A DNA stretch of 64,000 nucleotides, from NCBI GenBank assembly GCA_027475525.1, contig JAMWFC010000046.1, positions 2,108,001 to 2,172,000 of the forward strand. The letters are read 5' to 3'. A program made the position numbers and the translations under genes. The notes under the pieces were generated by a model. It was not told the DNA's origin, did no database searches, and saw only the letters and a program-made list of their open reading frames with translations. The stretch is from Macrolepiota albuminosa (taxonomy: Eukaryota; Basidiomycota; Agaricomycetes; Agaricales; Agaricaceae). Every line of letters begins with the position of its first letter. Position 1 is the first letter of the stretch. Shown piece after piece: positions 1-10,936 of this stretch.

Positions 1-86
1 AATGTAGTTTAGGTCTACCGTGGCGTATCCTTACAGATCCGACCAAAGCTAGATTATTGTAGCGTAGGTAGATATCAATGTTGTAA
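1..86 (+). pseudogene. 3' end stub of a second AAA-ATPase-like/PD-(D/E)XK gene copy
   Basis: These 86 bases are identical to 59740-59825, the last codon, TAG stop and proximal 3' flank of the AAA-ATPase-like gene at the right end of the window. Identity stops after base 86. The rest of this second copy would lie left of the window. Whether it is intact cannot be seen. Confidence 0.75.
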
Positions 87-1354
87 CATAGTGTAACAAT
101 CAAGCAAACAACAAGAACAACAACAAACCATGATGGTTGGAGGAATTCTGTCTCCTAGGATGCTTTTTTGCCCTGCTCTTCGTTGCATAACACTACCTCA
201 ACGTCAACGCCTCCGACGAAGCCCGTACGTCCCCGCTTCCAAACACACTGACAACAAACTCAATGTATCACCGGCCCAGGCACACCACGCGCCTCTCCTT
301 CCATTCACACACTGCAACGAGACATACACCACGCAAGACCCCGCGTCCTGCCTCCAAGGCCCCGCAGCGTTCCAAGCCGTTGTGTCTAACTTCCTCCAAT
401 GTGAGCGGTGCCCCGTGCGACCAACAATGGGCCGTACCACGCGCGGTATGAGGGGCGCCCCGCACTGCTCAAGCTCTTCCCCTACGCCATGAAGGAGGCC
501 GTTGGCCAGGTTGTACTCCGTCAACAAATGTTCATGTCGTACACTTGACATCTGTACGTATGATCCAAGCTTGGCTGTAACGTGAAATCCAATCCGATGG
601 GACCTCAGGTTGATGAACTGGTCTAATGTCAACGTGATTTGGCTCTTTAATTTCGCCTATTCTGACAATTCAGAGCGTGGGTTTCAAGGCTATTGCCAAG
701 TCATTGAACGTACGTATTGGGACAATGATCGTCAGAGAAATAGATTTCTTATGGCGAGCATTGTTAAACAACCCCTAGTCAATCAATGCTTGATCTTTGC
801 GTGACCACGTCCTTGTAGATGATAGGCCTCAATCATTACGAAACGATGGACCCAGGTGCTGATCCGATAAAGGAAAGAAACCTCAACATTTACATCGTCG
901 CTTACAACTCCAGAATTCGTTACTATCAATTTGTTTTATTAGCACCGAGCGGAATCACAATCAAAGAACTCGCAAGAACATTGAACGCGGCATCTCACGT
1001 CATGACACCATTCAGTTCCCATAGACTTCTTCAGGCTCCTAGGCGAATTCGACCTATTATGGATGAAATCAAAGTCAGTGCTAGACTTGGGAAATTCCTT
1101 TCCTGGCACGCCGAGCACAGATACGGCACATGGCAGCCGTTAACCTAGATGTTTTGTAAGCCGCGTCGAAGAGCGAAATAATCAGACATACGAAAAATGG
1201 GTCATGCACCTGATTAAGAAAGCTGGAGAAGACTTTCAAGTTTCAATTTAACAGGAGTGTAATGATCACCCTTTTATACGAGGACCCTTTTTAAGTATAT
1301 CGAATCCAACACAGGAAGCAATTCGAATGTCAACAATAAAAAAATCCATTTGCA
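87..1354. other. Region without a confident gene
   Basis: I recognise no gene here. Small open frames at 130-492, 610-804 and 819-1148 (plus) match no family I know. The 819-1148 frame (109 codons) has fairly even codon use and could be an exon of an unknown gene. The last 100 bases before 1355 are probably 3' UTR of the minus-strand RNase H1 gene. Confidence 0.4.
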
Positions 1355-4300
1355 TTAGAGATCGTCAAAAGGGTCATCGTCATCATCAACACAATCTAAA
1401 TAATCCTACAGAAGCTGTGAGGTCTCAAAGAGAGATTTGAAGCAGTAAATTTACATTTATATTAACATCTGAAGCATTCACACTCATCGCCATCAACTTC
1501 TCAGTCTGTCTCTCAATTTTTTCCTCGTCGTTCGGCACTGGCTCCGACTCAGGAGGCTTCTAAGATTCATATACTAGCACCCAGAATCTTCTAATAAAGA
1601 CTTGGAAGTGGACTCACAGCCAGATCAACTTTTTCTGCATTCGGACTCATCGTCATAGATATTTCGGAATTTTCCTCATCTTTCCGCACCAATTCCATCT
1701 CAGTAACTCCCTGGTGCCCATACGCTAGTGTCCACCAATTATGACAGACTTGAAAAACACGACTTACAGTGAGATCAACATCTGGTGCATCCAGACTCAT
1801 GACCATAGGGGTTTCAGTCTTTTCCTGATCGTTCTGCACTGACTCCGAGTCCTTAGCCTCCTGGATCCGCATAATAACATTCAAACAAGTTCGACAAAGT
1901 CTTGGAAAAGTGGGCTTACTTTCAGACCAACATCTTTTGCGTCTTCATTTATCACCACAGAATCCTTGATTTCTTCTTGACCCGTCGGCACCAAGTCTGA
2001 CTCCTCAGCCTCCTGGTTTTACATTATGGCGTTTATAAATCTTAATTTTGATGGAAAAGTCGACTTACTTCCACCTTCAGACCAAGATCTGCTGCATCGT
2101 CGTTTATCGCCATAGATTGCTCTGTTTCCTCTTGATCCTTCGGTATTGAATGTGACTCCTTGGCCTCCTGGATCCCCACGGTATTCTTGAATTTTTTCGC
2201 CCAAGACTTGTAGGGAGTGGACTTACCGTCAGACCGTTATCTGCGACATCGACACTCATAATTGGTTTCTCGTTGGTTTCCTGATCTTTCGGCGCTAAAT
2301 CCGACTTCGTCATAGCCTCCTCGGTCACACAAGGGGGTGTTGATACATTTTCGACAAGGACTGGAGGAGCAAGTTCATCTGCAGCATCTATACTCATAGC
2401 CATAGTTTTGCCTTCCTCTTCCTGATCTTGTGCTATTGACTCTGACTTCTTAACGTCCTGGTTTACACACAGTAGTATTGAGTACATTTTAATAATAACT
2501 TCCGAGGGTTGACTGACATTCAAATCAACATTTGCAGCATCAGCACTCATAACCACCGGGTTCTCATTCGCTTCCTGGTCTTGCGGCACCGGCTCCGATG
2601 CAGTAGACTCCTGTATCGCACATGGTAGCGACGAGAACTTTAGGGCTTCCCTTCCAAGGCGGACTTACATTGGAGTCAACATCTACAACCTCCATACACA
2701 TAACAATCGGGTTTCCGCTATTTTCCTGATCTTGCGGGACTAATTGCGGGGCTGATTTCGACTTCTTGATTCTCTGAGTCTCACGTGGTAATGTCGAAAA
2801 TTTCCTGACAATGCTCGCATTCGGTGGTGGAGTCAGCGTGAAGAGCCCCACCCCGTGTTTGCGAACAGGCGTCTTGGGGGCCATGGAGGGCTTGTTTGGC
2901 TCGTATTCGGAGAGTTGGGAGTCCACATCGGTCAATACTTTGGTATTCTCTGGCTCTGGCTCTACCTGAGCAGAATTTGAAGCCATGGGGGGCTTGTTTG
3001 GCTCGCCATCGGAAAGTTGAGAGTCCACATCGGTCAATACTTTGGTATCCTCTGGCTCTGACTCTACCTGAGCAGAATCTGAAGTGGGGGGCTTGTTTGG
3101 CTCGCCTTGGGACTCCACATCGGTTAATACTTTGGTATCCTCTGGCTCTGGCTCTACCTGAGCAGAATCTGAAGCCACATGGGGCTTGTTTTGCTCGCCT
3201 TCGGAGAGTTGGGGGTCCACGTCGGTCATTACTTTGACATTCTCTGGCTCTGGCTCTACCTGAGCCGAACCTGAAGCGGGTGAAGTTGCAGGTGTGGTTT
3301 GCTTTTGAGATGGCCCAATTTCCCGTGGAGGGGACGGCGAGACCTCGATTATAGGGAGGGGAGAAATGAGGCAGGGCGGAGATGGTGAGCGAACTTGTGC
3401 GGTTACTGAGTCGGTAGGCAGATTGTTTGGCTCGGGTGTAGAAGACAACCTCGAAACGGGCGGATCGTGGCTGATCTTCCTTACTTTACGAGGCTGCTCA
3501 AGTACATCGTCATTGGCGTCCAAGGGCTCTGACGTTGGCTGACTTTCGTTCATCTTGCGTTCTTCTTTCAACCGTTCAAGGAGTTCCTGTTTCGCCTTCG
3601 CCCAGTCTCTCTCAGGCATGGGAGGCAGCAGGGCGCCTTTATTGGCCTGCGCGTCGGCTCCATCGTTCCCCCTATCACCACTGTGGCCTTTGACGTATTC
3701 CATGCGGACAGGTTGACCTACAAGAGCTCGGGCGTCCAGAAGAGCAGACACATAAACGATGATATCCACGTTCTTCACAGGTTGACCTCTAGCCGTTTGG
3801 AAGTTATTGCGTTTCCATATTGGTAGCCACTGACGGAAACCTGATCCATATAAGGTGAGTTGAAACACGTAAGGTAACGATGTTCACACATTTAATGGAA
3901 TATTGAGAATCGGTCTTGATAAGCAATGTTCTCTTGCTTTTTGGGGTCGTTTCAAGCATGCGCACAATCGCCTATGTGTATACGTGGTCAGTCATCAGTT
4001 CTGAATTTTTTTCATCTGGCAAGAAGCACGGACAATCAGCTCTGCCCTGTTGTTCGTTTGATCTCCAGGACAGCGTTCCGCTATGTTACTGAACACAATC
4101 AGAACGAAACCAAATTACAATAAACAGTTCCTTACCGTGGATCATCTTCCCCCCACCACACACCCACACCTGCGATCGAACCTGCCTTACCATTACCCTT
4201 ACAAGCTCCATCACAATACACTACATCATGATCGAGTTCGTCTGCTACGACCCTTGACAATGCACGTTTCTTCCCTTTCGAATTCATTGCGACGAGAACA

Positions 4301-4571
4301 GAAGAACTAGATGTTGAGGGAGCGGAGGGTTCATGGTCTTTAGGCAGTGTCCCAGAAGCGAAAGCTTCGGCATCTGCTGCATTCGCAAAGCTCTTGTACT
4401 TGGCTCCAGGATATCCTTTTGTTTGTTTCTCACATTCTGCCCTATATCCGCATTTTCAAAGATTCTGTTCAATTTGGAGCACGGGACTCCTCACCATGTC
4501 AAGAAGACTCCATTTTGATGGCCTTTCTGAACAGCATAGAATTTCTTGCCTTTGGAGGAGGCTTTTGGCAT
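1355..4571 (-). CDS. Ribonuclease H1 with repeat-rich C-terminal tail
   Basis: RNase H1 cleaves the RNA strand of RNA-DNA hybrids. Exon 1 (4496-4571) begins MPKASSKGKKFYAVQKG, which with the next exon (YPGAKYKSF) forms the N-terminal hybrid-binding domain. Following exons give the catalytic domain: YCDGACKGNGK (first Asp), NNRAEL (Glu), KTDSQY (Asp) and GHSGDRGNDGAD (His and last Asp), so all catalytic residues are visible. I chose the ATG at 4571 because the domain starts straight after it. The catalytic exon continues into a long acidic tail with about four repeats of a ~30-residue SAQVEPEPE unit, then a series of ~93-nt phase-0 exons around a DQE core (1440-2610). The last exon probably encodes an acidic end, DDDDDPFDDL, with TAA at 1355-1357; reading through instead gives a stop at 1425. 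The enzyme assignment is firm. The tail exon structure is inferred from splice signals. Confidence 0.85.
1440..2790 (-). repeat. Tandem array of ~31-codon repeat exons in the RNase H1 tail
   Basis: On the minus strand, eight or nine related segments follow each other. Each starts after an acceptor with Glu-Ala or similar, has a Ser-Glu/Asp then (K/N/Q)DQE core, continues with M(S/N) and an Asp-Ala pair, and ends DVDL(T/N/K/A) just before gtaagt or gtgagt. The introns between them are ~50-60 nt and also resemble one another, so exon and intron were duplicated together. One unit (about 2330-2460) has lost its donor, and its former intron is open in frame. Confidence 0.75.
2870..3280 (-). repeat. 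In-exon repeat of acidic SAQVEPEPE units
   Basis: Four near-identical units of about 90-102 nt sit inside the main RNase H1 exon. Each encodes SAQVE(P/S)EPE, a (T/N)KV(L/M)TDV stretch and an NKP ending. Units differ by a few substitutions and short in-frame deletions, for example loss of the QLSDGE segment in one. This suggests unequal exchange or slippage. Confidence 0.8.
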
Positions 4572-5228
4572 GTCTACTGGCTTTCGTGGGAGTCGTGGGC
4601 CGGAGGACTGGAGATCGGGACGATAACGGTGGATCCGGATGAGTCTCCAAAGGAAGAAATTAGGGCGTGCCAGGGTTGGTAGGGTTCGAAAGGCAAAAAT
4701 GTCGTCACGTGTTGTGACTGAGTCGCGTTGAGCTCGAGCCCTGGAGAACAATTCCAAAATCGACAATGAGTACTTAAGAGTGCGTGCTGGGGAATCATGG
4801 ACTATGTAGATTGCTGTAAATTATATATTACGGATGCGCGACAAAGTATAAGAAATATTTTTCACTGTGTCAACACCCTAATAGTTGTTGCTTGACTACT
4901 TGACCCACCGTTCTCCTTTTGAAGAAACAAGATCATAACGAACTCTTGGAAAGGACATTCATGATTTCGCAGCATACGTACACTCGGAATTTCCAATAGA
5001 TCCAACAAGATGAAATGCCAGCCTGATCCACAAATCAAAAATCGATCTCGACGACTCTCACAGGATCTCGCCGAGAAATTATCCTTGCATTTATAGAATA
5101 GAGAATAAAAACGAGATATTTCTGCTCGGACGCATCGGTCGTTTCGAGGGATGATGAACAATCAAAAGGATAAATCCGAATTCCGACAAGGCTTGGTTCC
5201 ATACGGTCACGGCGGATGTTGAGCAGAT
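4572..5228. promoter_or_regulatory. Divergent intergenic region, RNase H1 / FCP1
   Basis: 657 bp separates the two divergent start codons and should hold both promoters and 5' UTRs. Several antisense open frames cross it, but none resembles a known protein and they run over real exons. No specific element was recognised. Confidence 0.5.
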
Positions 5229-8168
5229 ATGGCGTCCAGTCCGACGGAACTCTTTCTCCCTCCGACCTTCCCGTATCCCATCAAGGTCATATCCATAGAC
5301 GCCCAGCCCGCCACGACTATCCAGCGTGGTACGCGACTCCTCGGCTACTCCTTCGTTCATCTCTCCACTGTCCCCGATGCAAAGCCAGAGACCCGTTTCG
5401 GCACATGGGACTCGGCCATTGATGGCACACTCGAAACATGGACCGTCAAAATAGGCGATGTAATATCCCAGCGCAGGGCAAAAGAACGACCTGTGGTTGT
5501 CGTCGCCGAGCCATGCAAGCACGGCATGCAACTCAGCGGGATGTGTGTTCTATGCGGAAAGGACATGACAAAGTAAGTGTTTAATCACCTCGCCCAGTCG
5601 CAAAAACAGTGCTAAAATGCGACTGCAGCACCGACTACACAGGGTTTTCAGATGCGTCTCGTGCTTCTATACAAATGACGCACTCCGCATTTGGACCGAC
5701 GGTGTCTCTTGAGGAGGCGCAGCGGATTGAACGCGAGACTGCAGAAAACCTGATAAAGGCGCGCAAACTCTCTCTTATCGTCGACCTCGACCAGACGATT
5801 GTCCACGCGACAGTCGACCCGACCGTCGGCGAATGGATCGCAGAAGGCGAGGGATGGGAGGCGCGCCAAGCAAGCAAGGCTTCGACGAGCAGGGCCGCGC
5901 CGGAGGATTCCGATAACACTTCTTCTGACTCTGACGACGAGTGCAACCCCAATTGGGAGGCTCTCAAGGACGTCAAAAAGTTCCGGCTTGGTCCCGAGTC
6001 CTTTGGGCCGCCTTCCCGGTTCTCACAGAAGGGAAAGGGCAAAAATAAGGCGATCGAGAATGAAGGCTGCATGTATTACATCAAACCGAGGTGGGAGCAT
6101 TCGAATGCTGTTCTATCGACTTGGTGTGCTGACGGGTCCTTGTAGGCCTGGTTGGAAAGAGTTTCTGCAAGAAACAGCCAATATGTATGAGATGCACGTT
6201 TACACTATGGGTACTCGAGCATACGCAGAGGAAGTCTGCGCCGCGATCGATCCAGACGGTAAAATATTTGGTGGCCGTCTATTGAGTCGAGATGAAAGCG
6301 GAAGTGAGCCAGCCCCGTCTCCTGATCGTGGCACTATTACTGACTCTATTCAAAGGCCTGACTCAGAAGAGCCTACAAAGGTTATTCCCATGTGATACTT
6401 CCATGGTGGTCATCATCGATGATCGCGCGGATGTCTGGGAATGGAGTCCGAATCTTGTTAAAGTTGTACCTTGTGAGAATTTTCCAATGTTTTCTTGCCG
6501 CACCGACTAACAAACATGGCTTCTAGATGACTTTTTCGTCGGTATAGGCGATATTAATTCGACATTTCTACCAAAATTGGAGCCCTTGGCTCCCGTGATT
6601 CCGTCTCCCACTACTGTGAAAGCGCCACCCCCTTTGGAGATTCCCACAGATGCCGCTCAGGACACCGCGTCCGCAGCTACCCCCTTGGTGGTACCAGAGC
6701 CTGCTCCACCTTCCGAAGAAGACAATGCGGAGCTTGCGAAGACTGTGCTAGTGACGCAAAACAATCTGGCTTTAGAAGCTCAACTCGAAGAACGGCCTCT
6801 GGCGAAGAAACAAGAAGCGCTTTCCGAGGGTGAGGCACCGCATCAGCATCATCACCACCACCACCACCACCACCATCACGATGATGAAACTGTGAATGAG
6901 GAGCCTGCACCAAAAGAAGAAGAAGAGTCAGCAACACCAAAGCCTGAAAGGAAAGCTTTACTGAAAAACGATGATGTTGAGCTGGAGCGTGTCTCGAAGG
7001 TATGTGCAGATCTCAAAGTGATGGCAATGACTCGACAGAGGTTTTAGATATTACACGAAGTGCACAACCGCTTCTTTAGTTCTTATGACTCGTCAAAAGG
7101 TCATGGCAAGAGACGCGAAAAGCCACCATATGACGTCACGGTACGTTATCGCTTGGAGGGAAGTGACAATTTCTTTGACGAGTTGACAGAGAATTATCCC
7201 TCGGCTACGATCTGAAGTTCTCGAAGGCGTGCATATCCTGTTTTCGAGTGTGATACCTCTGGATACTCGTCCGGAATCCACTGAGATTTGGAAGTTGGCG
7301 CACATGTTCGGTGCGCGGTGTTCTACGGAGCTCAAGCCCGATATCACACACGTCGTTGCAGCCAAGGTACGTTTTTCAATCACCATAGTAAGATAGTTTC
7401 AAACCTCTTGTTTGGGCAGCGCGGAACGGTAAAAGTGGACATGGCTCGGAAGCGTGGTGGAATCAAGATCGTGTGGTTAGCATGGTTCAACGACTCGATT
7501 GCGACGTGGAAGCGTCAAGACGAGACGTCGTATCTTTTGGAAGAGCCGCACGCACCGGGACACACGACTTCGAGTCCTGTAAACGAGCCGCAGCAGATTT
7601 CTTCGGATCCGGAGCCAGATGGGGATGACTGGGACGAGGAGGTCATACCGGAGGCGAAGGATCCGGGTGCGTTGGAGCTCAGCGCGATAAATTGGGATGA
7701 CATTAACAATGAGGTTGATGCGTTTCTGAACGAGTCTGATGACGAGGATGATGGGAGGAGTGATTTCGCATCGGAGGACGAGGAGGGAGTCAGCGACGTA
7801 AGGTGAGCCGTCGTTTCTGTGGGTATCCCCGTGGTGTTGAGAATATTGTCGTAAGTGCTACCAACACGCCGAGGATAGTTCGGAAGCGGATGAGAAGTGT
7901 GACGCCGTCTGATGGTGGGAGTGTGAATGGGTCAGGGAAGAAGGATAATGACGATGTTCTTCGGTCGCCCCTTGCTAAGCGGAAAAAGTTGGCTGCGGAG
8001 CGCACTGGGTTCTCGAGGTTGAAAGATTCGATCTCTGCGGATGATTTGACGGGGGTCGATGTTGAAATGAGGGACGAGAATGATGACGAAGATGAGGATG
8101 AAGGTGAAGATGAAGAGGACGAAGAGGATGATTTTCTAGCGAGAGAACTGGAGGAAGAGTTGGGATGA
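5229..8168 (+). CDS. FCP1: RNA polymerase II CTD phosphatase FCP1
   Basis: Nuclear Ser/Thr phosphatase that removes phosphates from the Pol II C-terminal repeat so the polymerase can be recycled. Exon 1 (5229-5572) carries the biotinyl/lipoyl-like N-terminal domain and an EPCKHGMQLSGMCVLCGKDM zinc-like motif typical of FCP1. After a short intron comes the catalytic signature DLDQTIVHATVDP (DLDxT acyl-phosphate motif), later IIDDRADVWEW. The C-terminal part has a BRCT domain (around 7195-7560; WLAWFNDSIATW is its conserved Trp region) and a very acidic end. Introns include 6089-6145 and 6304-6355 (approximate) and a 53-nt one near 7803 that joins DV to SATNTPR. An 11-residue poly-His run lies near 6847-6880. 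The stop is TGA at 8166-8168. Assignment is firm; a few exon borders are inferred. Confidence 0.9.
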
Positions 8169-8227
8169 ATTTTTCACTGTTCGTGTATAGTTGTAATCTT
8201 ATGTATTTTCTCATGCGCGGCTCATTT

Positions 8228-8336
8228 ATGACACGAAAAAAAGTTTTTCACTCCATAATGCACTCCCTTTATTAATGACCCGACACGAAAGAAGTTTTTT
8301 AAAAAAACCCTCGATAATGTACCCCCTTTATTACAA
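8228..8336. repeat. Imperfect ~52-bp tandem repeat between convergent genes
   Basis: Two similar units (about 8228-8279 and 8280-8336) share GACACGAAA, AAGTTTTT, ATAATG and CCCTTTATTA in the same order. They lie in the 269-bp spacer between the FCP1 and bHLH stop codons, so probably in their 3' UTRs. Confidence 0.55.
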
Positions 8337-8437
8337 TACATGGCGCTGTCCCAATCTGCACAATATTAGTTGGAGCTTGTGGAAAGCGCAGGGTACGCAC
8401 CCCGAAAACTAAGCAAAAGATGTACAGGGTATCGCAA

Positions 8438-8977
8438 TTAGGGGTATCGTATGCCTGCTGCGGCCTCTACACGCAAGACCTCTGCGCGGAGAGCGTCGCG
8501 GCCTTGTTCTAGCCAATGGATGTACTCGACGGCGCGGAAGAGGACGCCGCTCTTTCCCTTTGTCTGGCCCTTTCCGCGGAGGCCGCTGCCCTTTGGACGG
8601 CCGCGCGTGGGCATGCCGATCTCGTGCTTTGAGCCGGCGGGGGAGAGGAGAGAGATGAGCTGTGCGTAGCCGTCGCGGATTGCGTTGCGGCGCTTTTGCT
8701 CGGACATGATGTGGTTGAGACGTTTCTGGGGCGAGGAGAGGAGCGGGCGTGCGCGTGCCGAGGGTTTTTCGTCTGGGATGGGGACGGGTGGGGTGGACGT
8801 GGATGGCTCTGGATAGGGGTATGGCTGGTAGTCTTCGATTGCGCCAAAGTTGTCGAGAAAGAACTGGAGGTCGAGGGTCTCGTCTGGAGAAAAGAGATCG
8901 GCCGAGGACGGGAGGGGCGGGGGATTGGGAAAGAGGGCAGAGAGGGCGGGGTCAAAGGCAAAGTCAAAGTCGGACAT
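8438..8977 (-). CDS. bHLH transcription factor
   Basis: A 179-residue intronless protein. The basic region and helix 1 read KRLNHIMSEQKRRNAIRDGY, with the His-Glu-Arg spacing of class B E-box binders, so CACGTG-type sites are likely. A Gly/Lys-rich loop of about 30 residues follows, then helix 2 KSGVLFRAVEYIHWLEQGRD and a short coiled-coil end. The N-terminal ~90 residues are rich in Asp, Phe and Pro and could activate transcription. I chose the ATG at 8977 because the Phe/Asp-rich activation-like segment starts there and the frame further upstream runs into the divergent neighbour. The target pathway cannot be told from sequence. The unusually long loop is seen in some fungal bHLH proteins. 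Confidence 0.85.
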   Translation of the reverse strand: MSDFDFAFDPALSALFPNPPPLPSSADLFSPDETLDLQFFLDNFGAIEDYQPYPYPEPSTSTPPVPIPDEKPSARARPLLSSPQKRLNHIMSEQKRRNAIRDGYAQLISLLSPAGSKHEIGMPTRGRPKGSGLRGKGQTKGKSGVLFRAVEYIHWLEQGRDALRAEVLRVEAAAGIRYP

Positions 8978-9011
8978 GAGAGAGAGGAGGAGTGTTACGT
9001 CAGCAGCTCTC
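8978..9011. promoter_or_regulatory. 34-bp gap between divergent start codons
   Basis: Only 34 bp lies between the bHLH ATG (minus, 8977) and the Zn2Cys6 ATG (plus, 9012). Transcripts of both genes must start inside the other gene or use very short leaders, so the two 5' ends probably overlap. Confidence 0.6.
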
Positions 9012-9612
9012 ATGGCGGACAACGCAATCGACACACAGCAGCTGCAGGGAGATCTGATCGCGCCGGGGCCGCCGCCGCCGCCGCCCGAGACTGGCCGCAA
9101 GCGTCCGTTTCCCGCCGCTGACCCGGGCGACGCTGACCGATCTCCAGCAAAGACGCCGTCCGTGCGCCGCGCCTGTGTCGCCTGCCACGCCGGCAAGACC
9201 CGGTGCAGCGAGCATCTCCCGTGCCAGGTCTGTCCCCGCTGTCCCCGCCCGCCCCCCGCCCGCTCACCCCCGCCAGAGCTGCATCAAGCGCGGCCTCGCC
9301 GCCACCTGCGCCTACCCCGACCCCGACCCCACCGACACCCCCGCACAGCCATTCGCCCCGCCCCCCGTCTACGCCGCCCAGTACTACAGCGACTACAACG
9401 GCGCATACACCGGCGCCTCCACCTCCACCTTCCGCACGGCAAAGCGCCCGCGCACCCTCACAGACCAAGAGGCCGCCGCCATCCGCAACTACACCCGCGG
9501 CGACTTTTTCATCGGCAACAACGCCCCCGTCCGCATCGACACCCGTCTCCCCGTCAGACTCACCCTCGGCGACGCCGACCAGGTCCACTTTACCATTGGA
9601 GAGTCTCTGTGA
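9012..9612 (+). CDS. Zn2Cys6 (Gal4-type) zinc cluster protein
   Basis: Small fungal zinc cluster protein, about 183 residues. Exon 1 (9012-9227) holds a Pro-rich start and the first half of the cluster, RRACVACHAGKTRCSEHLPC; a 49-nt intron (9228-9276) splits the cluster; exon 2 gives SCIKRGLAATC. The full spacing is CX2CX6CX5CX2CX8C, as in Gal4-type domains that bind CGG triplets. The remainder has a KRPRTLTDQE basic patch and a short acidic end, with no fungal-specific transcription factor domain, so it may be a small regulator needing a partner. Stop TGA at 9610. It is head-to-head with the bHLH gene and 62 bp upstream of the SIKE-family gene. Confidence 0.8.
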
Positions 9613-9674
9613 TACCCTTTTATGTACACTGTACCTATTTGATTGCCGATCTAAACACGTAGTCACTTTCCATC

Positions 9675-10903
9675 ATGGACACCGACATGCTGCGTCTCTA
9701 CCAGATCGTCCACGACCTCGGCGAGCAGCTCGCACACAACCAAAAGTTTGCCGCGTCCCTCCAAGCCCAGTCTGCCACCCTCAAGGTCCGTCCCAGCCCG
9801 AAAATTGCACCCGACTCACCTTGTCCCAGGCAGAAGCTGCACATGCCGTCTCTGGTTTCGCCCTGCGCAGGTTCAATACCGACCTAACCAAAGGTCCGTC
9901 TCCCACCGCCCCGTCCATACGTGTCTTGACGACTTGCAGAATCGTTTGAATCCGAGCTCGAGCGACTCTGTGCCAAAACAGTCATTGAAAACCAACTCTT
10001 GCTCCACGAAAACAAGCAGCAGAGTCTCCTGCTCAAGGAATACGAATCAACCATGGAAACCATCATGTCCAAATTCCGCATCCACGCAGTACGTTGCCAG
10101 TTCACGCTATAATTGATGTACCAACCTTGGCCCAGCTCGCAGCCCAGCGCCACCAACTCACCCTCGCACGCCACTACGAAACCCTGCTGCAGGCACGCGA
10201 GACACAGTCAATGTCCTCTGACCTCCTCTCCTCTACCGAAATGGCCCAAGTCCTCTGCCGCCTCTCCCACCACCTCCGCGGCCTCCTCCGCTCCATGGCC
10301 GGCGACCCTGACCCTGACCCCGACTCTGCCGTCTCCTCCGCCGAACTCGACCGTCTCCTCTCCGCGTTGGACGACACGCGCCCCGACTGGGCCCTCGACC
10401 GCGAAACCGAGATCGCACGCCTCGAAAACGAAAACGCAGAGCTCAGGAGGCTCCTCAACATCGACGCAGCCAGCCTCGACGCATCTGGCATCGTCCTGGA
10501 TCCCGCACGCGACGACCCCGCGCGTTTCGCCAAGATCGTGCCGAAGCGCATACAGGACGGCGGCGACCCGAGGATCCGCCCGGGGTTCTGGGACGACCCC
10601 CCGCCGCCGCCGCCGCCCTCGGCGCCCCCGCTCCAGCTGCCCGCGCAGCAGGACATCCCCGTGGCACAGGGGTACCTCCAGGGCCCCGGACCAGGCCCCG
10701 GCGCCGGCGCCGCGCTCCAGCGTGCGCTCGATTTGCAGCCTGGTATGCGGATGGGCACGAGAGGCCAGAGTAGGAGGTCGGGGATTATTGGGAGGGGCGT
10801 CAGGAGGGGTGCGCTCGGCGGTGTGGCGATGGATGGGTGGCAGCCTCCGTCGCCCGGGCCGTGGCAGGGTCCCGGTGGTCCTGCTATGGATTTGATGAGA
10901 TGA
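9675..10903 (+). CDS. SIKE/FGFR1OP2-family coiled-coil protein (possible STRIPAK subunit)
   Basis: Coiled-coil protein of the SIKE/FGFR1OP2 family; family members join the STRIPAK phosphatase-kinase complex (SCI1 in Sordaria is, to my knowledge, the fungal counterpart). Exon 1 starts [19 protein letters not shown]. Introns at about 9786-9830, 9894-9939 and 10089-10135 have standard borders. The family core is [15 protein letters not shown], followed by heptad-rich helices and [18 protein letters not shown], matching the C-terminal ENKxLRExL block of the family. The last ~120 residues are Pro/Gly-rich and probably disordered. Stop TGA at 10901. Only 33 bp separates it from the next start codon. 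The family call rests on the two motif blocks; the STRIPAK role is inferred. Confidence 0.7.
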
Positions 10904-10936
10904 CCAGTTTTTGTTAGTTGTAATCGTAATTTGATC

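Noticed and set aside
4333..4682. Overlapping plus-strand ORFs at 4333-4682
   Set aside because: They are shadows of minus-strand RNase H1 exons 1 and 2, whose hybrid-binding domain reads clearly on the other strand.
8696..9121. Plus-strand ORFs over the bHLH gene and minus-strand ORFs over the Zn2Cys6 gene
   Set aside because: GC-rich antisense shadows. Only the bHLH and zinc cluster frames carry domain motifs and splice sites.
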